From: CAIOHW01 sp964432565
Lineage (GTDB): Bacteria; Bdellovibrionota; UBA1018
Direction of reading: 5' to 3'
NCBI GenBank assembly: GCA_964432565.1
Contig: CAYSOA010000001.1
Location: forward strand, 129,811 to 193,810
Length of the DNA stretch: 64,000 bases
In this document: one piece after another, positions 51,531 to 58,996 of the stretch
Numbering within the stretch: position 1 is the first letter of the stretch
Layout of the letters: every line of letters begins with the position of its first letter
The notes under the pieces: generated by a model
Databases searched by the model: none
The model's input: only the letters and a program-made list of their open reading frames with translations
Told to the model about the DNA's origin: nothing
Position numbers and translations under genes: made by a program

Positions 51531-52922
51531 TCAACGGCTGGTCGGGGTGGTGGCGGGCACTGCGTCGTTTCGCAAAGTCGCGCTCAGAAACCCGGCACGA
51601 AACAATCGGCTCGACTGAAGCCGCAGGGCGTCGTCACCGGGAGCCTGCCACGCATCCCACTCGCTGGTACCGGAGGACGGAGAATCGGTATCGAGAAAGA
51701 CAACAGCCTCGTCGATCGCACACCCCTCGGACAGCGGCAGTGCGGCCTCAGTTCCACGGCCCCAAGAATTTCGAAAGACGAAGTGCGGGACTCCTTGAAT
51801 GTCCTCAACACCCTGCAGTGTCATCGCATGACCCGATCCCACGACATCACCGGCCGCTCCGGTGGGAGCATAGGGCTTCCACGGGGTGCGGAGATCCCGG
51901 TCGCGCAGCAGGAATTTTTTCATGCTGTAGGTGCCCATCGCAGCAGGAATTCCAGCACAAATGGCTCGGGTCAGCAGACGAGTCCGGCGCTCGCCCTCGG
52001 CCGCGTCGCACGATCGTTCTTTTCCGTTCAGTCCGGTAAAGAGGACCAGAGGTCGAATTCCCGAAGTATCGACTCCGCCGTGCTTGAGGATCAGTCTCTG
52101 TTCAAAATCCTTGGACGACTCGGTGATCCTGCAAGACAGAGCCTGATCACCCGAAACCCCCGCCCTGAGTTTTACGGAGATCGCATCCAGCTGCCCGAGA
52201 AGTTTGCGTATGGACTGGTTCAAGTCCTCAAGCTGGCGATTCAGCTCACGAACTCGGGAGAGCAGAGTTTGACGACCGGAGGTGTCGTCCGGTGCGAGGT
52301 TGTCCAGCTTGATGAAAAGCCTGCCCTGCTCATCCATCGCTTCATTGAACCGACGGCGTCGATCCGAGATCGAGGTTTTGATTGAGCTTTCTTCAAGGTG
52401 AAGCGGCTCTCGCTCGTAATACTGACAGGACGCCTCTGCGACCAGCCCCTTCGAGAATTCGCGGTACTCGAGCAGGGCTTCGAGCGAATAGCGAGGAACG
52501 ATCTTCGACGAAGGGGTCGAGGGGCCAGAGCGAAGTCCGCCCTGGACCGTCAAGACCAGACCCCCGTCGTAGAAACTCTGGGGAATGGGGCCGATGGTGC
52601 CAGTTTCAGTGTCGTGCGTTGAGGCCTTCAGAATTCTTTGCAGATTGAAGTTCGAGTCGTGAGACTGGCGAAAGGCCAAGGCCGTCGGAAGAATCTGCAC
52701 GGCCTTGCCGTGCTTGCGAGCATGGGCGGCCTCCAGTGACGCCGTGGCGGCGTAGGCGTAGCAGGTGCCATCGAGCTGGAAAAGCCCGGGCATGAACTGG
52801 CTCGCGGCAGAGAGGCTCTTGAAGCTGCGACCATAGCACTGAAGCGACGAGGCCTCGCCCGCGGATACGGGGTGGCCTAGAACCAGCGCGAGGGCCATCA
52901 GACCGAGTGGGTGCAGCTTCAT
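51531..52922 (-). CDS. Papain-like (C1-type) secreted cysteine protease with large insertion
   Basis: The 463-residue product has a signal peptide (about 1-22). The N-terminal part shows QLDGTCYAYAA with Q49 and C54, where papains have Q-x5-C in QGSCGSCWAFS; here Q-x4-C with no CGSC. The C-terminal part shows GHAMTLQGVE (about H365) and FVFRNSWGRG (N385), the papain His/Asn pair. Between them is about 300 residues, some helical and coiled-coil-like (about 190-235), far more than in papain. No propeptide is clear. The active-site set is present, so it may be active, but the insertion is unusual. The start is the ATG giving MKLHPLG; a TTG six codons earlier is unlikely. Confidence 0.7.
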   Translation of the reverse strand: MKLHPLGLMALALVLGHPVSAGEASSLQCYGRSFKSLSAASQFMPGLFQLDGTCYAYAATASLEAAHARKHGKAVQILPTALAFRQSHDSNFNLQRILKASTHDTETGTIGPIPQSFYDGGLVLTVQGGLRSGPSTPSSKIVPRYSLEALLEYREFSKGLVAEASCQYYEREPLHLEESSIKTSISDRRRRFNEAMDEQGRLFIKLDNLAPDDTSGRQTLLSRVRELNRQLEDLNQSIRKLLGQLDAISVKLRAGVSGDQALSCRITESSKDFEQRLILKHGGVDTSGIRPLVLFTGLNGKERSCDAAEGERRTRLLTRAICAGIPAAMGTYSMKKFLLRDRDLRTPWKPYAPTGAAGDVVGSGHAMTLQGVEDIQGVPHFVFRNSWGRGTEAALPLSEGCAIDEAVVFLDTDSPSSGTSEWDAWQAPGDDALRLQSSRLFRAGFLSATLRNDAVPATTPTSR

Positions 52923-53071
52923 CGGCGCCCCGAGGTGCAAGAGCAGTGCGCGCGGCCGGGGCGCGCCTCCAGCGGGGCTTTGCGGTTTTTTTCTGTCGAA
53001 GGTTTGGTCAACTGATCACGATCGTCGACTCGGCAATTGACTGGACCGCGAATCCGCGAAAAAGTGCCTCC

Positions 53072-53932
53072 ATGTCGATGAATTCTCCCATGACCCTCAT
53101 TGCCGGTCCCTGCGTGATTGAGAGCGAAGCCCTCTGCCTCGAAATCGCCGATGAGCTGCAGCGCCAGCTGGCCGACCTTCCGGTAACGCTCTTTTTCAAG
53201 GCGTCTTTCGACAAGGCCAACCGCAGTTCGATCGATGGATTTCGCGGACCCGGTCTCAAGGATGGGCTCAGGATCCTTTCGCGAGTGCGTGAGAAGACCG
53301 GACTTCCGGTCCTGACTGACCTCCATACGCCCGAGCAGGCCGAGGCCGTTGCCGAGGTGATTGATTTCCTCCAGATTCCCGCCTTTTTGTGTCGACAGAC
53401 CGATCTGGTTGTTGCGGCAGCCGAAGCGGCTCTTCGTCACGGACGTCGCCTCAACATCAAGAAGGGGCAGTTTCTGGCTCCCTGGGATGCGAAGAACATT
53501 GTCGAAAAGGTTCGGGCCGTTGAGGCGCGCGAGGGAAGAACCTTTGCGAAGGATGGCTTCTTTCTCACTGAGCGAGGAGTCACGCACGGCTACAATACGC
53601 TCGTTGTTGACATGGTTTCCTTTCAGACGATTCAGGGATTCGGAGTTCCGGTGATCTACGACGCCACCCATTCGATTCAGATGCCCGGGGCAGGGGCGGG
53701 CGGGAAAAGCACGGGAGGCAAGCGAGAATACCTTGAGGTGCTCGCCCGCGCTGCGATGGCAGCCGGGGCTGACGGGCTCTTCATGGAGTGCCATCCGCGC
53801 CCGAGCGAAGCCAAGAGCGACGGACCCAATGCCTTTTACCTCGAGCATGTCGGCACCTTCATTCGCCAGCTGCTCGCCATTCGTGAGCTGGTGGCTTCGC
53901 AGCCCAAGCTCCTTCCCGAAGCGAGGAAATGA
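53072..53932 (+). CDS. kdsA: 3-deoxy-D-manno-octulosonate-8-phosphate synthase
   Basis: KdsA condenses arabinose-5-phosphate with phosphoenolpyruvate to KDO-8-phosphate. The 286-residue product has the normal length and motifs: IAGPCVIES near the start, FKASFDKANRSS, NIKKGQFLAPWD, DATHSIQMPG and ECHPRPSEAKSDGPN. The start is uncertain between ATGs at 53072, 53078 and 53090. The kdsC start overlaps its stop. The class (metal-dependent or not) turns on the NIKKGQ/C residue; Asn here points to the metal-independent type, though this is not certain. Confidence 0.95.
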   Translation: MSMNSPMTLIAGPCVIESEALCLEIADELQRQLADLPVTLFFKASFDKANRSSIDGFRGPGLKDGLRILSRVREKTGLPVLTDLHTPEQAEAVAEVIDFLQIPAFLCRQTDLVVAAAEAALRHGRRLNIKKGQFLAPWDAKNIVEKVRAVEAREGRTFAKDGFFLTERGVTHGYNTLVVDMVSFQTIQGFGVPVIYDATHSIQMPGAGAGGKSTGGKREYLEVLARAAMAAGADGLFMECHPRPSEAKSDGPNAFYLEHVGTFIRQLLAIRELVASQPKLLPEARK

Positions 53933-54489
53933 CCATGATGCAGCCCCACTCGATCCATGCAGCCGGTAAGCTCCTCGAAACCCCCGACCTTCAGACCCGA
54001 CTGAAACTGCTCAAGTTGCTGATCCTTGATGTGGACGGGGTCATGACCGACGGGCGCGTGTTCTGGCTTGAGGGGCATGGGTGGACTCGAAACTTTCATG
54101 TCCAGGATGGCTACGGATTGAAGCTGTTGATGAAGCACGGGGTTCAGGTTGCCGTCATCAGTGGTGGCGAGAGCGAGGACGTTCGAACCCGCATGCGTTT
54201 TTTGAATGTTGAGCACGTTTTTCTAGGGGACGAAGACAAGGTGAAGGCGCTCGACAAGATCGTGGCCGCAACCGGTCTGACTACCGAGCAGATGGGGTTC
54301 ATGGGCGATGATCTTTTCGACATTCCCGTGCTCGAGCGGGTCGGGTTCAGTGCGACGGTTCCCCATGCCGTCGATGCCGTAAAGGCCCGCGTTCACTATG
54401 TGACCGAGCGACAGGGTGGGTGGGGAGCTGTTCGAGAAATCGCCGACGCCATCCGCAAGGCGCAGGGACTCGGACCCTACATCGAGTAG
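53929..54489 (+). CDS. kdsC: 3-deoxy-D-manno-octulosonate 8-phosphate phosphatase
   Basis: KdsC dephosphorylates KDO-8-phosphate. The 186-residue HAD-superfamily protein has LILDVDGVMTDG (DxD nucleophile pair), VAVISGGES, DKVKALDKI and GFMGDDLFDIPVL (metal aspartates), the normal set. The start overlaps the kdsA stop (ATGA). kdsA and kdsC form the second of two KDO clusters in the window; kdsB is the other. Confidence 0.95.
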   Translation: MTMMQPHSIHAAGKLLETPDLQTRLKLLKLLILDVDGVMTDGRVFWLEGHGWTRNFHVQDGYGLKLLMKHGVQVAVISGGESEDVRTRMRFLNVEHVFLGDEDKVKALDKIVAATGLTTEQMGFMGDDLFDIPVLERVGFSATVPHAVDAVKARVHYVTERQGGWGAVREIADAIRKAQGLGPYIE

Positions 54490-54492
54490 AGT

Positions 54493-55632
54493 TTAATGCC
54501 CGACGCCCGCGAGGGCGTAGATGACCTCGAAGGCGATCAGCACGATGATGATGATTTCGAGCAGCATGCTGCGCTGGGTGTTGACTTCGCCCTGAAGCAG
54601 CTCGGACACCTGCGCCAGAATGTTCATTTTTCGGCTGATGCTGTTCTGCCAGTCGCTGACGCGAAAGCGTCCGAGCGCTCCGCGAAACACTCGAGCGAGA
54701 TAAAAGTCACCGACCACCTTCAGAGAGTTTTCGACTCGTCCGAGAAATTCGGAAAATTCGATGAAGCGGGTGCTCGCCTCATGGGACAGTTTCCAGAACG
54801 GAATTCGTCCTCGGCGTCTGCGCCGGGCCTCGATCGAGTCGTACAGCAGGTTGAGTCGACGGTCGATCAGGTCGTCGTAATAGCGCATCTCCAAGAGGTG
54901 GGTGACGGCGAACTCGAGGACATCGGGAATATCTCGAATTCCGCTCGGCTCCCAGACCAGCGCACTGTTCCAGTCGATCACGACGAGGTCGTTTTCACGG
55001 TAGGAGAATCGTGACTCCATGCTGACGTCTCGAGTCGACCCAGCGAGGTTTCGGTCCGTCTCTCCCAAAATCAAGGCGGGAATATCAGCCTTCTGCGCCA
55101 GTTCGCCTGCGTTGCGAACTCCATCGATCTGTTCGAGAAAATAGATCGTGTAGTCTTCAAGGCCCTCCCATTCGCTGGGCTCCTGAAGGGTGCCCTGAAG
55201 GCGCTGCGTGAGATCGGCTGCCCGCTTTCTGGCGAGCGCGTCGATTTCGCCCGTGCTTTCGAGTGCGGCCGACTTCCTCAATAGCTGGTCCCAGTCGGTG
55301 CCCTCCGGAATCGTCAGTTGAAAGAGAATCGACATGACGCCGTAGTCCCAGATTCGGGCAGTTGTCTCGGCGGCATACTCACGGTTCATGATCGTGATCG
55401 GAGTCTCCCCCAGAGCGATAGTGATCGGCGCGTTTCGAATCACAATGGCTTGTCCGGTGGGGCGGGCCAGTTTGAGTCGGCCCTTGGGGCCGGTCGACTG
55501 GGTTAGAACCTCCTCCACTCGGGCCAGATCGACTTCCTCGGAGATGTCGAAGCATCGATACAGGAGGATGGCGCCCTTTCGAATGCGGATCGGAGTGGGG
55601 TCGGATGGGCCGGTCGGAGTTTCGGGATTCAC
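54493..55632 (-). CDS. RMD1/YagE (DUF155) family membrane protein
   Basis: The 379-residue protein resembles the RMD1/YagE family, known in yeast mitochondria and in bacteria but of unclear role. Visible points are the central DYGVMSILF, the conserved DIPDVLEFAVTHLLEMRYYDD and a C-terminal membrane helix (about 355-374), so the bulk would face the cytoplasm and be tail-anchored. The start is the ATG giving MNPETPT. It ends three bases from kdsC on the opposite strand. Function is unknown. Confidence 0.8.
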   Translation of the reverse strand: MNPETPTGPSDPTPIRIRKGAILLYRCFDISEEVDLARVEEVLTQSTGPKGRLKLARPTGQAIVIRNAPITIALGETPITIMNREYAAETTARIWDYGVMSILFQLTIPEGTDWDQLLRKSAALESTGEIDALARKRAADLTQRLQGTLQEPSEWEGLEDYTIYFLEQIDGVRNAGELAQKADIPALILGETDRNLAGSTRDVSMESRFSYRENDLVVIDWNSALVWEPSGIRDIPDVLEFAVTHLLEMRYYDDLIDRRLNLLYDSIEARRRRRGRIPFWKLSHEASTRFIEFSEFLGRVENSLKVVGDFYLARVFRGALGRFRVSDWQNSISRKMNILAQVSELLQGEVNTQRSMLLEIIIIVLIAFEVIYALAGVGH

Positions 55633-55730
55633 GGCCGCGACGATACTGGCATCCGGCTGACAATGCTAGAGTCGATTCGTTTTGTATTCGGCCTCAGAAG
55701 GCCTTGAAAATCATCGTTTTTTACAAAGTC

Positions 55731-55761
55731 TTGAACTCGGATTAAAAATATCCGATATAAT
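55731..55761 (+). promoter_or_regulatory. Candidate promoter of the isc operon
   Basis: TTGAAC (55731-55736) and a perfect TATAAT (55756-55761) with a 19-base spacer, longer than ideal, as in promoters that need help or distortion by a regulator. The leader before the Rrf2-family gene is about 50 bases. Confidence 0.55.
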
Positions 55762-55777
55762 GATATTGAACTCGGAT
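55737..55777 (+). promoter_or_regulatory. Candidate Rrf2/IscR operator
   Basis: TCGGAT (55737-55742), seven bases, then ATCCGA (55750-55755), an inverted repeat filling the promoter spacer. The 12-base string TTGAACTCGGAT at 55731 is repeated exactly at 55766, downstream of the -10. A regulator binding here would block polymerase; the adjacent Rrf2-family gene is the natural candidate (autoregulation). Confidence 0.55.
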
Positions 55778-55819
55778 GGTGAAAATCGTATTTACCGGCA
55801 CCATTCGCGGTAACAAGCC

Positions 55820-56299
55820 ATGTTGAAACTGAATCGAACGACCGAATACGCACTTATTGCGCTGCGCTATCTCAGCCAGAAGCCAAATCGGGCGGCCGCC
55901 TCGGCACGCGAGATGGCCGATGCCCATGGCTTGCCCTTTGATATTCTGGCCAAGACGCTGCAACGCTTGAAGGACTCCGGACTTCTGGTTTCCGCTCAGG
56001 GTGCGAGGGGCGGATATCGACTGCATCGTCCGCTCTCTCAGGTCCATTTGGGAGAATTTTTGGAGCTCATGGAGGGTCCGGGTGGCGTGGTCGCTTGCGC
56101 GGATCAGTCTGAGTCTCCGAACTCCTGTGAGTTTCGGCATTCCTGCCAGATTCAGGGCATGATGAAAAATCTGAACTCTCGGTTGCAGGAGTTCCTGGCC
56201 GGGATTCCGCTCTCCGAATTGACCGTTTCAGCCTCGGCACAGAGTGCCCCTCAGTCTTATCAACTTGAAACCTTTCTTCCCCCACAGGTGAGACCATGA
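55820..56299 (+). CDS. iscR: Rrf2-family Fe-S-type transcriptional regulator (IscR-like)
   Basis: IscR senses cellular Fe-S status with a [2Fe-2S] cluster and regulates isc genes. The 159-residue protein has the winged helix-turn-helix (about 8-65, TTEYALIALRYLSQ, LQRLKDSGLLVSAQGARGG) and three cysteines C93, C103 and C109. E. coli IscR has C92, C98 and C104; the first gap here is longer (nine residues between instead of five), so cluster binding is likely but not assured. It leads the isc operon and its stop overlaps iscS (ATGA). Confidence 0.9.
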   Translation: MLKLNRTTEYALIALRYLSQKPNRAAASAREMADAHGLPFDILAKTLQRLKDSGLLVSAQGARGGYRLHRPLSQVHLGEFLELMEGPGGVVACADQSESPNSCEFRHSCQIQGMMKNLNSRLQEFLAGIPLSELTVSASAQSAPQSYQLETFLPPQVRP

Positions 56300-57513
56300 A
56301 GCTGCCGATTTTTCTCGACTATCATTCCACCACGCCGATGGACCCGCTGGTTCTTGAGGCGATGATTCCCTATTTCACCCAGTCCTTCGGAAACGCTGCA
56401 AGCCGCAATCATGAGTTTGGCTGGACCGCCGAAGCCGCGGTGGAGAAGGCGCGCGGGCATATTGCTTCCCTGATCGGCGCCACTGACAAGGAAGTGATCT
56501 TTACCAGTGGTGCCACCGAGAGCAATAATCTGGCTCTGCAGGGTGTCGCCCAGATGTACAAGGATCGGGGCCGGCACATCATTACGTCGCCGGTTGAACA
56601 CAAGGCGGTTCTGGACACCTGTCAGTATCTCGAGTCGATCGGCTTTGAAATTACGACGCTCCCTGTCGATCAGTACGGTCGCGTCTCCGCCGAAGAGGTC
56701 GCCAGAGCCATTCGTGCAGATACGATTCTGGTCAGCGTGATGTTCGCCAATAATGAAATCGGCACCATCAATCCGATCGCCGAGATCGGCAAGGTCTGCA
56801 AGGAGCGTGGGGTGCTGTTCCATACCGACGCCGTTCAGGCCTGCGGAAAGATCCCCGTCGATGTCCAGGCCATGGGCATCGATCTGCTCTCGTTGACGGC
56901 GCACAAGATGTACGGCCCCAAGGGCGTGGGGGCTCTGTATGTTCGACGCCGAAACCCTCGCGTTCGCCTGGCTGCCTTGGTCCATGGTGGAGGCCATGAG
57001 CGTGGCATGAGGTCGGGAACTTTGAATGTGCCCGGCATTGTCGGCTTCGGGAAAGCGGCCGAGATTGCGAAGGCCCGACTTCAGTCCGATTACGACCATT
57101 CCAAGCGGCTTCGTGACAGGCTTTGGGATGCGATCCAGGCCGAGATCGACGAGGTGCATCTCAATGGGCATCCGACGGAGCGGCTTCCCCACAACCTTAA
57201 CGTCAGCTTTGCCTACGTTGAGGGCGAGTCACTCATGATGGGGATCAAGGAGCTTGCAGTTTCGAGCGGGTCGGCTTGCACGTCGGCCTCGCTCGAGCCA
57301 TCCTATGTGCTCAAAAGCATCGGGGTAGGAGAAGAACTGGCCCATTCGAGCATCCGCTTCAGCGTCGGAAGAAACACGACGGACGCCGAGATTGATTTTG
57401 CGATCGAGCGGGTCGTGGCCACCGTGCGAAAGCTTCGCGAGCTTTCTCCTCTTTACGAGATGGTGAAGGAAGGCGTGGATTTAAAGTCGGTCGTCTGGAC
57501 CGGGCATCACTGA
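56296..57513 (+). CDS. iscS: Cysteine desulfurase IscS
   Basis: IscS takes sulfur from cysteine for Fe-S clusters and other sulfur pathways. The 405-residue PLP enzyme has the normal length, with LDYHSTTPMDP at the start, TSGATESNNLA, HTDAVQACGK, the PLP lysine in TAHKMYGPKG and the catalytic cysteine in SSGSACTSAS. Start overlaps the regulator stop (ATGA). iscU follows after 20 bases. Confidence 0.98.
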   Translation: MKLPIFLDYHSTTPMDPLVLEAMIPYFTQSFGNAASRNHEFGWTAEAAVEKARGHIASLIGATDKEVIFTSGATESNNLALQGVAQMYKDRGRHIITSPVEHKAVLDTCQYLESIGFEITTLPVDQYGRVSAEEVARAIRADTILVSVMFANNEIGTINPIAEIGKVCKERGVLFHTDAVQACGKIPVDVQAMGIDLLSLTAHKMYGPKGVGALYVRRRNPRVRLAALVHGGGHERGMRSGTLNVPGIVGFGKAAEIAKARLQSDYDHSKRLRDRLWDAIQAEIDEVHLNGHPTERLPHNLNVSFAYVEGESLMMGIKELAVSSGSACTSASLEPSYVLKSIGVGEELAHSSIRFSVGRNTTDAEIDFAIERVVATVRKLRELSPLYEMVKEGVDLKSVVWTGHH

Positions 57514-57533
57514 TCAACGGCAGGAGTACTGAA

Positions 57534-57932
57534 ATGGCATACACTCAGAAAGTCATCGAACATTACGAAAACCCCAGGAATGTGGGCTCTTTGGATAAGA
57601 CCTCAAAGCAGGTTGGAACGGGGCTTGTGGGCGCACCCGAGTGCGGCGACGTGATGAAGCTGCAGATCGAGGTCGACGAAAAGACTCGCGTCATCACGGA
57701 TGCAAAGTTCAAGACCTTCGGGTGCGGCAGCGCCATCGCCAGCTCTTCGCTTGCGACCGAGTGGGTCAAGGGCAAGACGGTTGAAGAGGCGCTTCAGATC
57801 AAGAACACCGATATCGTTGAGGAGCTTTCTTTGCCGCCGATCAAGATCCACTGTTCGGTGCTCGCCGAGGATGCGATCAAGGCGGCGATTCAGGACTACA
57901 TGAAAAAGAACGAAGGAGAGCAGAAATCATGA
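57534..57932 (+). CDS. iscU: Fe-S cluster scaffold IscU
   Basis: IscU assembles nascent [2Fe-2S] clusters using sulfur from IscS and passes them on with HscA/HscB. The 132-residue product has HYENPRNVGS, the first cysteine in APECGDVM, the second in FGCGSA, the HscA-binding region LPPIKIHCS (third cysteine), where E. coli has LPPVKIHCS. Length is normal. The stop overlaps the iscA start (ATGA). Confidence 0.98.
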   Translation: MAYTQKVIEHYENPRNVGSLDKTSKQVGTGLVGAPECGDVMKLQIEVDEKTRVITDAKFKTFGCGSAIASSSLATEWVKGKTVEEALQIKNTDIVEELSLPPIKIHCSVLAEDAIKAAIQDYMKKNEGEQKS

Positions 57933-58333
57933 GTGAAGCCACCGAAGCCCAGGGCAATCCTTCTCAGTCCACCTCCCAGGTGGGCGCTGCTCCCGCTCCG
58001 ACGTCGCTGACCATCACCGACAAGGCGGTCGCCGAGATCAAGCGCATTCAGGCGGCGGATTCCACCGCTGAGGGCGCCCATCTACGTGTGATGGTCGTTG
58101 GCGGAGGTTGCTCGGGAATGAGCTACAAGCTGGGGTTCGATGCCCAGCCCCTGGCTGCAAGCGACAAGATTTTCGAGAAGGACGGTGTGAAGGTGGTCTG
58201 CGACGCCAAGTCGTACCTCTACCTTGCCGGGACTGAACTCGATTTCACCGATGGTCTGAATGGAACAGGGTTCGTGTTCAAGAACCCGAATGCGAAGCGA
58301 ACCTGTGGTTGCGGGTCCAGCTTCTCGGCCTGA
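57929..58333 (+). CDS. iscA: Fe-S assembly A-type carrier IscA
   Basis: A-type carriers transfer Fe-S clusters to apo-proteins. The 134-residue product has an extended N-terminus (about 25 residues, Ser/Gln/Ala rich), then the HesB/IscA core LTITDKAVAEIKRI, VVGGGCSGMSY and the C-terminal CGCGSSF (CxCG pattern). The three conserved cysteines are all present. The hscB gene overlaps its end. Confidence 0.96.
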   Translation: MSEATEAQGNPSQSTSQVGAAPAPTSLTITDKAVAEIKRIQAADSTAEGAHLRVMVVGGGCSGMSYKLGFDAQPLAASDKIFEKDGVKVVCDAKSYLYLAGTELDFTDGLNGTGFVFKNPNAKRTCGCGSSFSA

Positions 58334-58985
58334 TTGCGAGCACTGTGGGGGCGCACTGGATCGCATTCCGGCGCCCCACTGCTGTCCTTCGTGCGGCAAG
58401 CCGCAGTCTCTGTCAGCAGGCGCTTCGCGTGACCCCTTTGCCGTCTTTGGTGTCGACCGGGTCTTTGGCCAGGATTTATCAATCTTGCAGAGACGGTTTC
58501 TCGAGTTCAGCCGGGCGTTGCATCCGGATAAATTCGTGCGCGATTCCGAGGCGATTCGAAGCGCTTCGCTCGATCGCATGGGGCTTCTCAACGAGGCTTA
58601 TCGGGTACTCCGGGATCGAGACTCCCTTCGCGAGTTTCTTGTGGCTTCGGCGGGACTTTCAGTCAGTGCATCGAAATCTCCCGACGACCTGAAGCTTGCT
58701 GAGCGCTGGTTCGAGATTCAGGAGGCCCTGATGGATCTGGACGATCCGGTCCGCGCATCCGAGCAGGTACGGTCCTTTTTTTCTGAGGTGTCCGCGTCGC
58801 TTGAGGTCTCTCGCGCGCAGATGCGGGAACTGGAGCAGGAGCACGACCGGCTGATGTCGCTTCAGGACCGTCGTGGTGCTCAAGAGTGCTTGGGACGGAT
58901 GCAGGCTCTGGGCTTGAGGCGAAATACATTTGAATCTCTCGAGCGGGACGTCATGCGCTTGATGGCCCGAGTGGGAATGAGCTAG
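58290..58985 (+). CDS. hscB: Fe-S co-chaperone HscB with N-terminal zinc-finger motif
   Basis: HscB is the J-protein that delivers IscU to HscA. The J-domain (about 55-125) has HPDKF (the HPD motif) and the C-terminal coiled part contacts IscU. Before it lies a four-cysteine motif, CEHC (about 15) and CCPSC (about 33), absent from E. coli HscB but like the tetracysteine of eukaryotic HSCB. The start is uncertain: an ATG at 58260, one at 58290 and a GTG at 58305 are possible, all inside iscA; the four-cysteine motif is included in any of them. No clear ribosome site. Confidence 0.88.
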   Translation: MRSEPVVAGPASRPDCEHCGGALDRIPAPHCCPSCGKPQSLSAGASRDPFAVFGVDRVFGQDLSILQRRFLEFSRALHPDKFVRDSEAIRSASLDRMGLLNEAYRVLRDRDSLREFLVASAGLSVSASKSPDDLKLAERWFEIQEALMDLDDPVRASEQVRSFFSEVSASLEVSRAQMRELEQEHDRLMSLQDRRGAQECLGRMQALGLRRNTFESLERDVMRLMARVGMS

Positions 58986-58996
58986 AAGGACTGGAA

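Noticed and set aside
52919..53848. 309-codon open frame antisense to kdsA
   Set aside because: kdsA is clear by motif on the plus strand.
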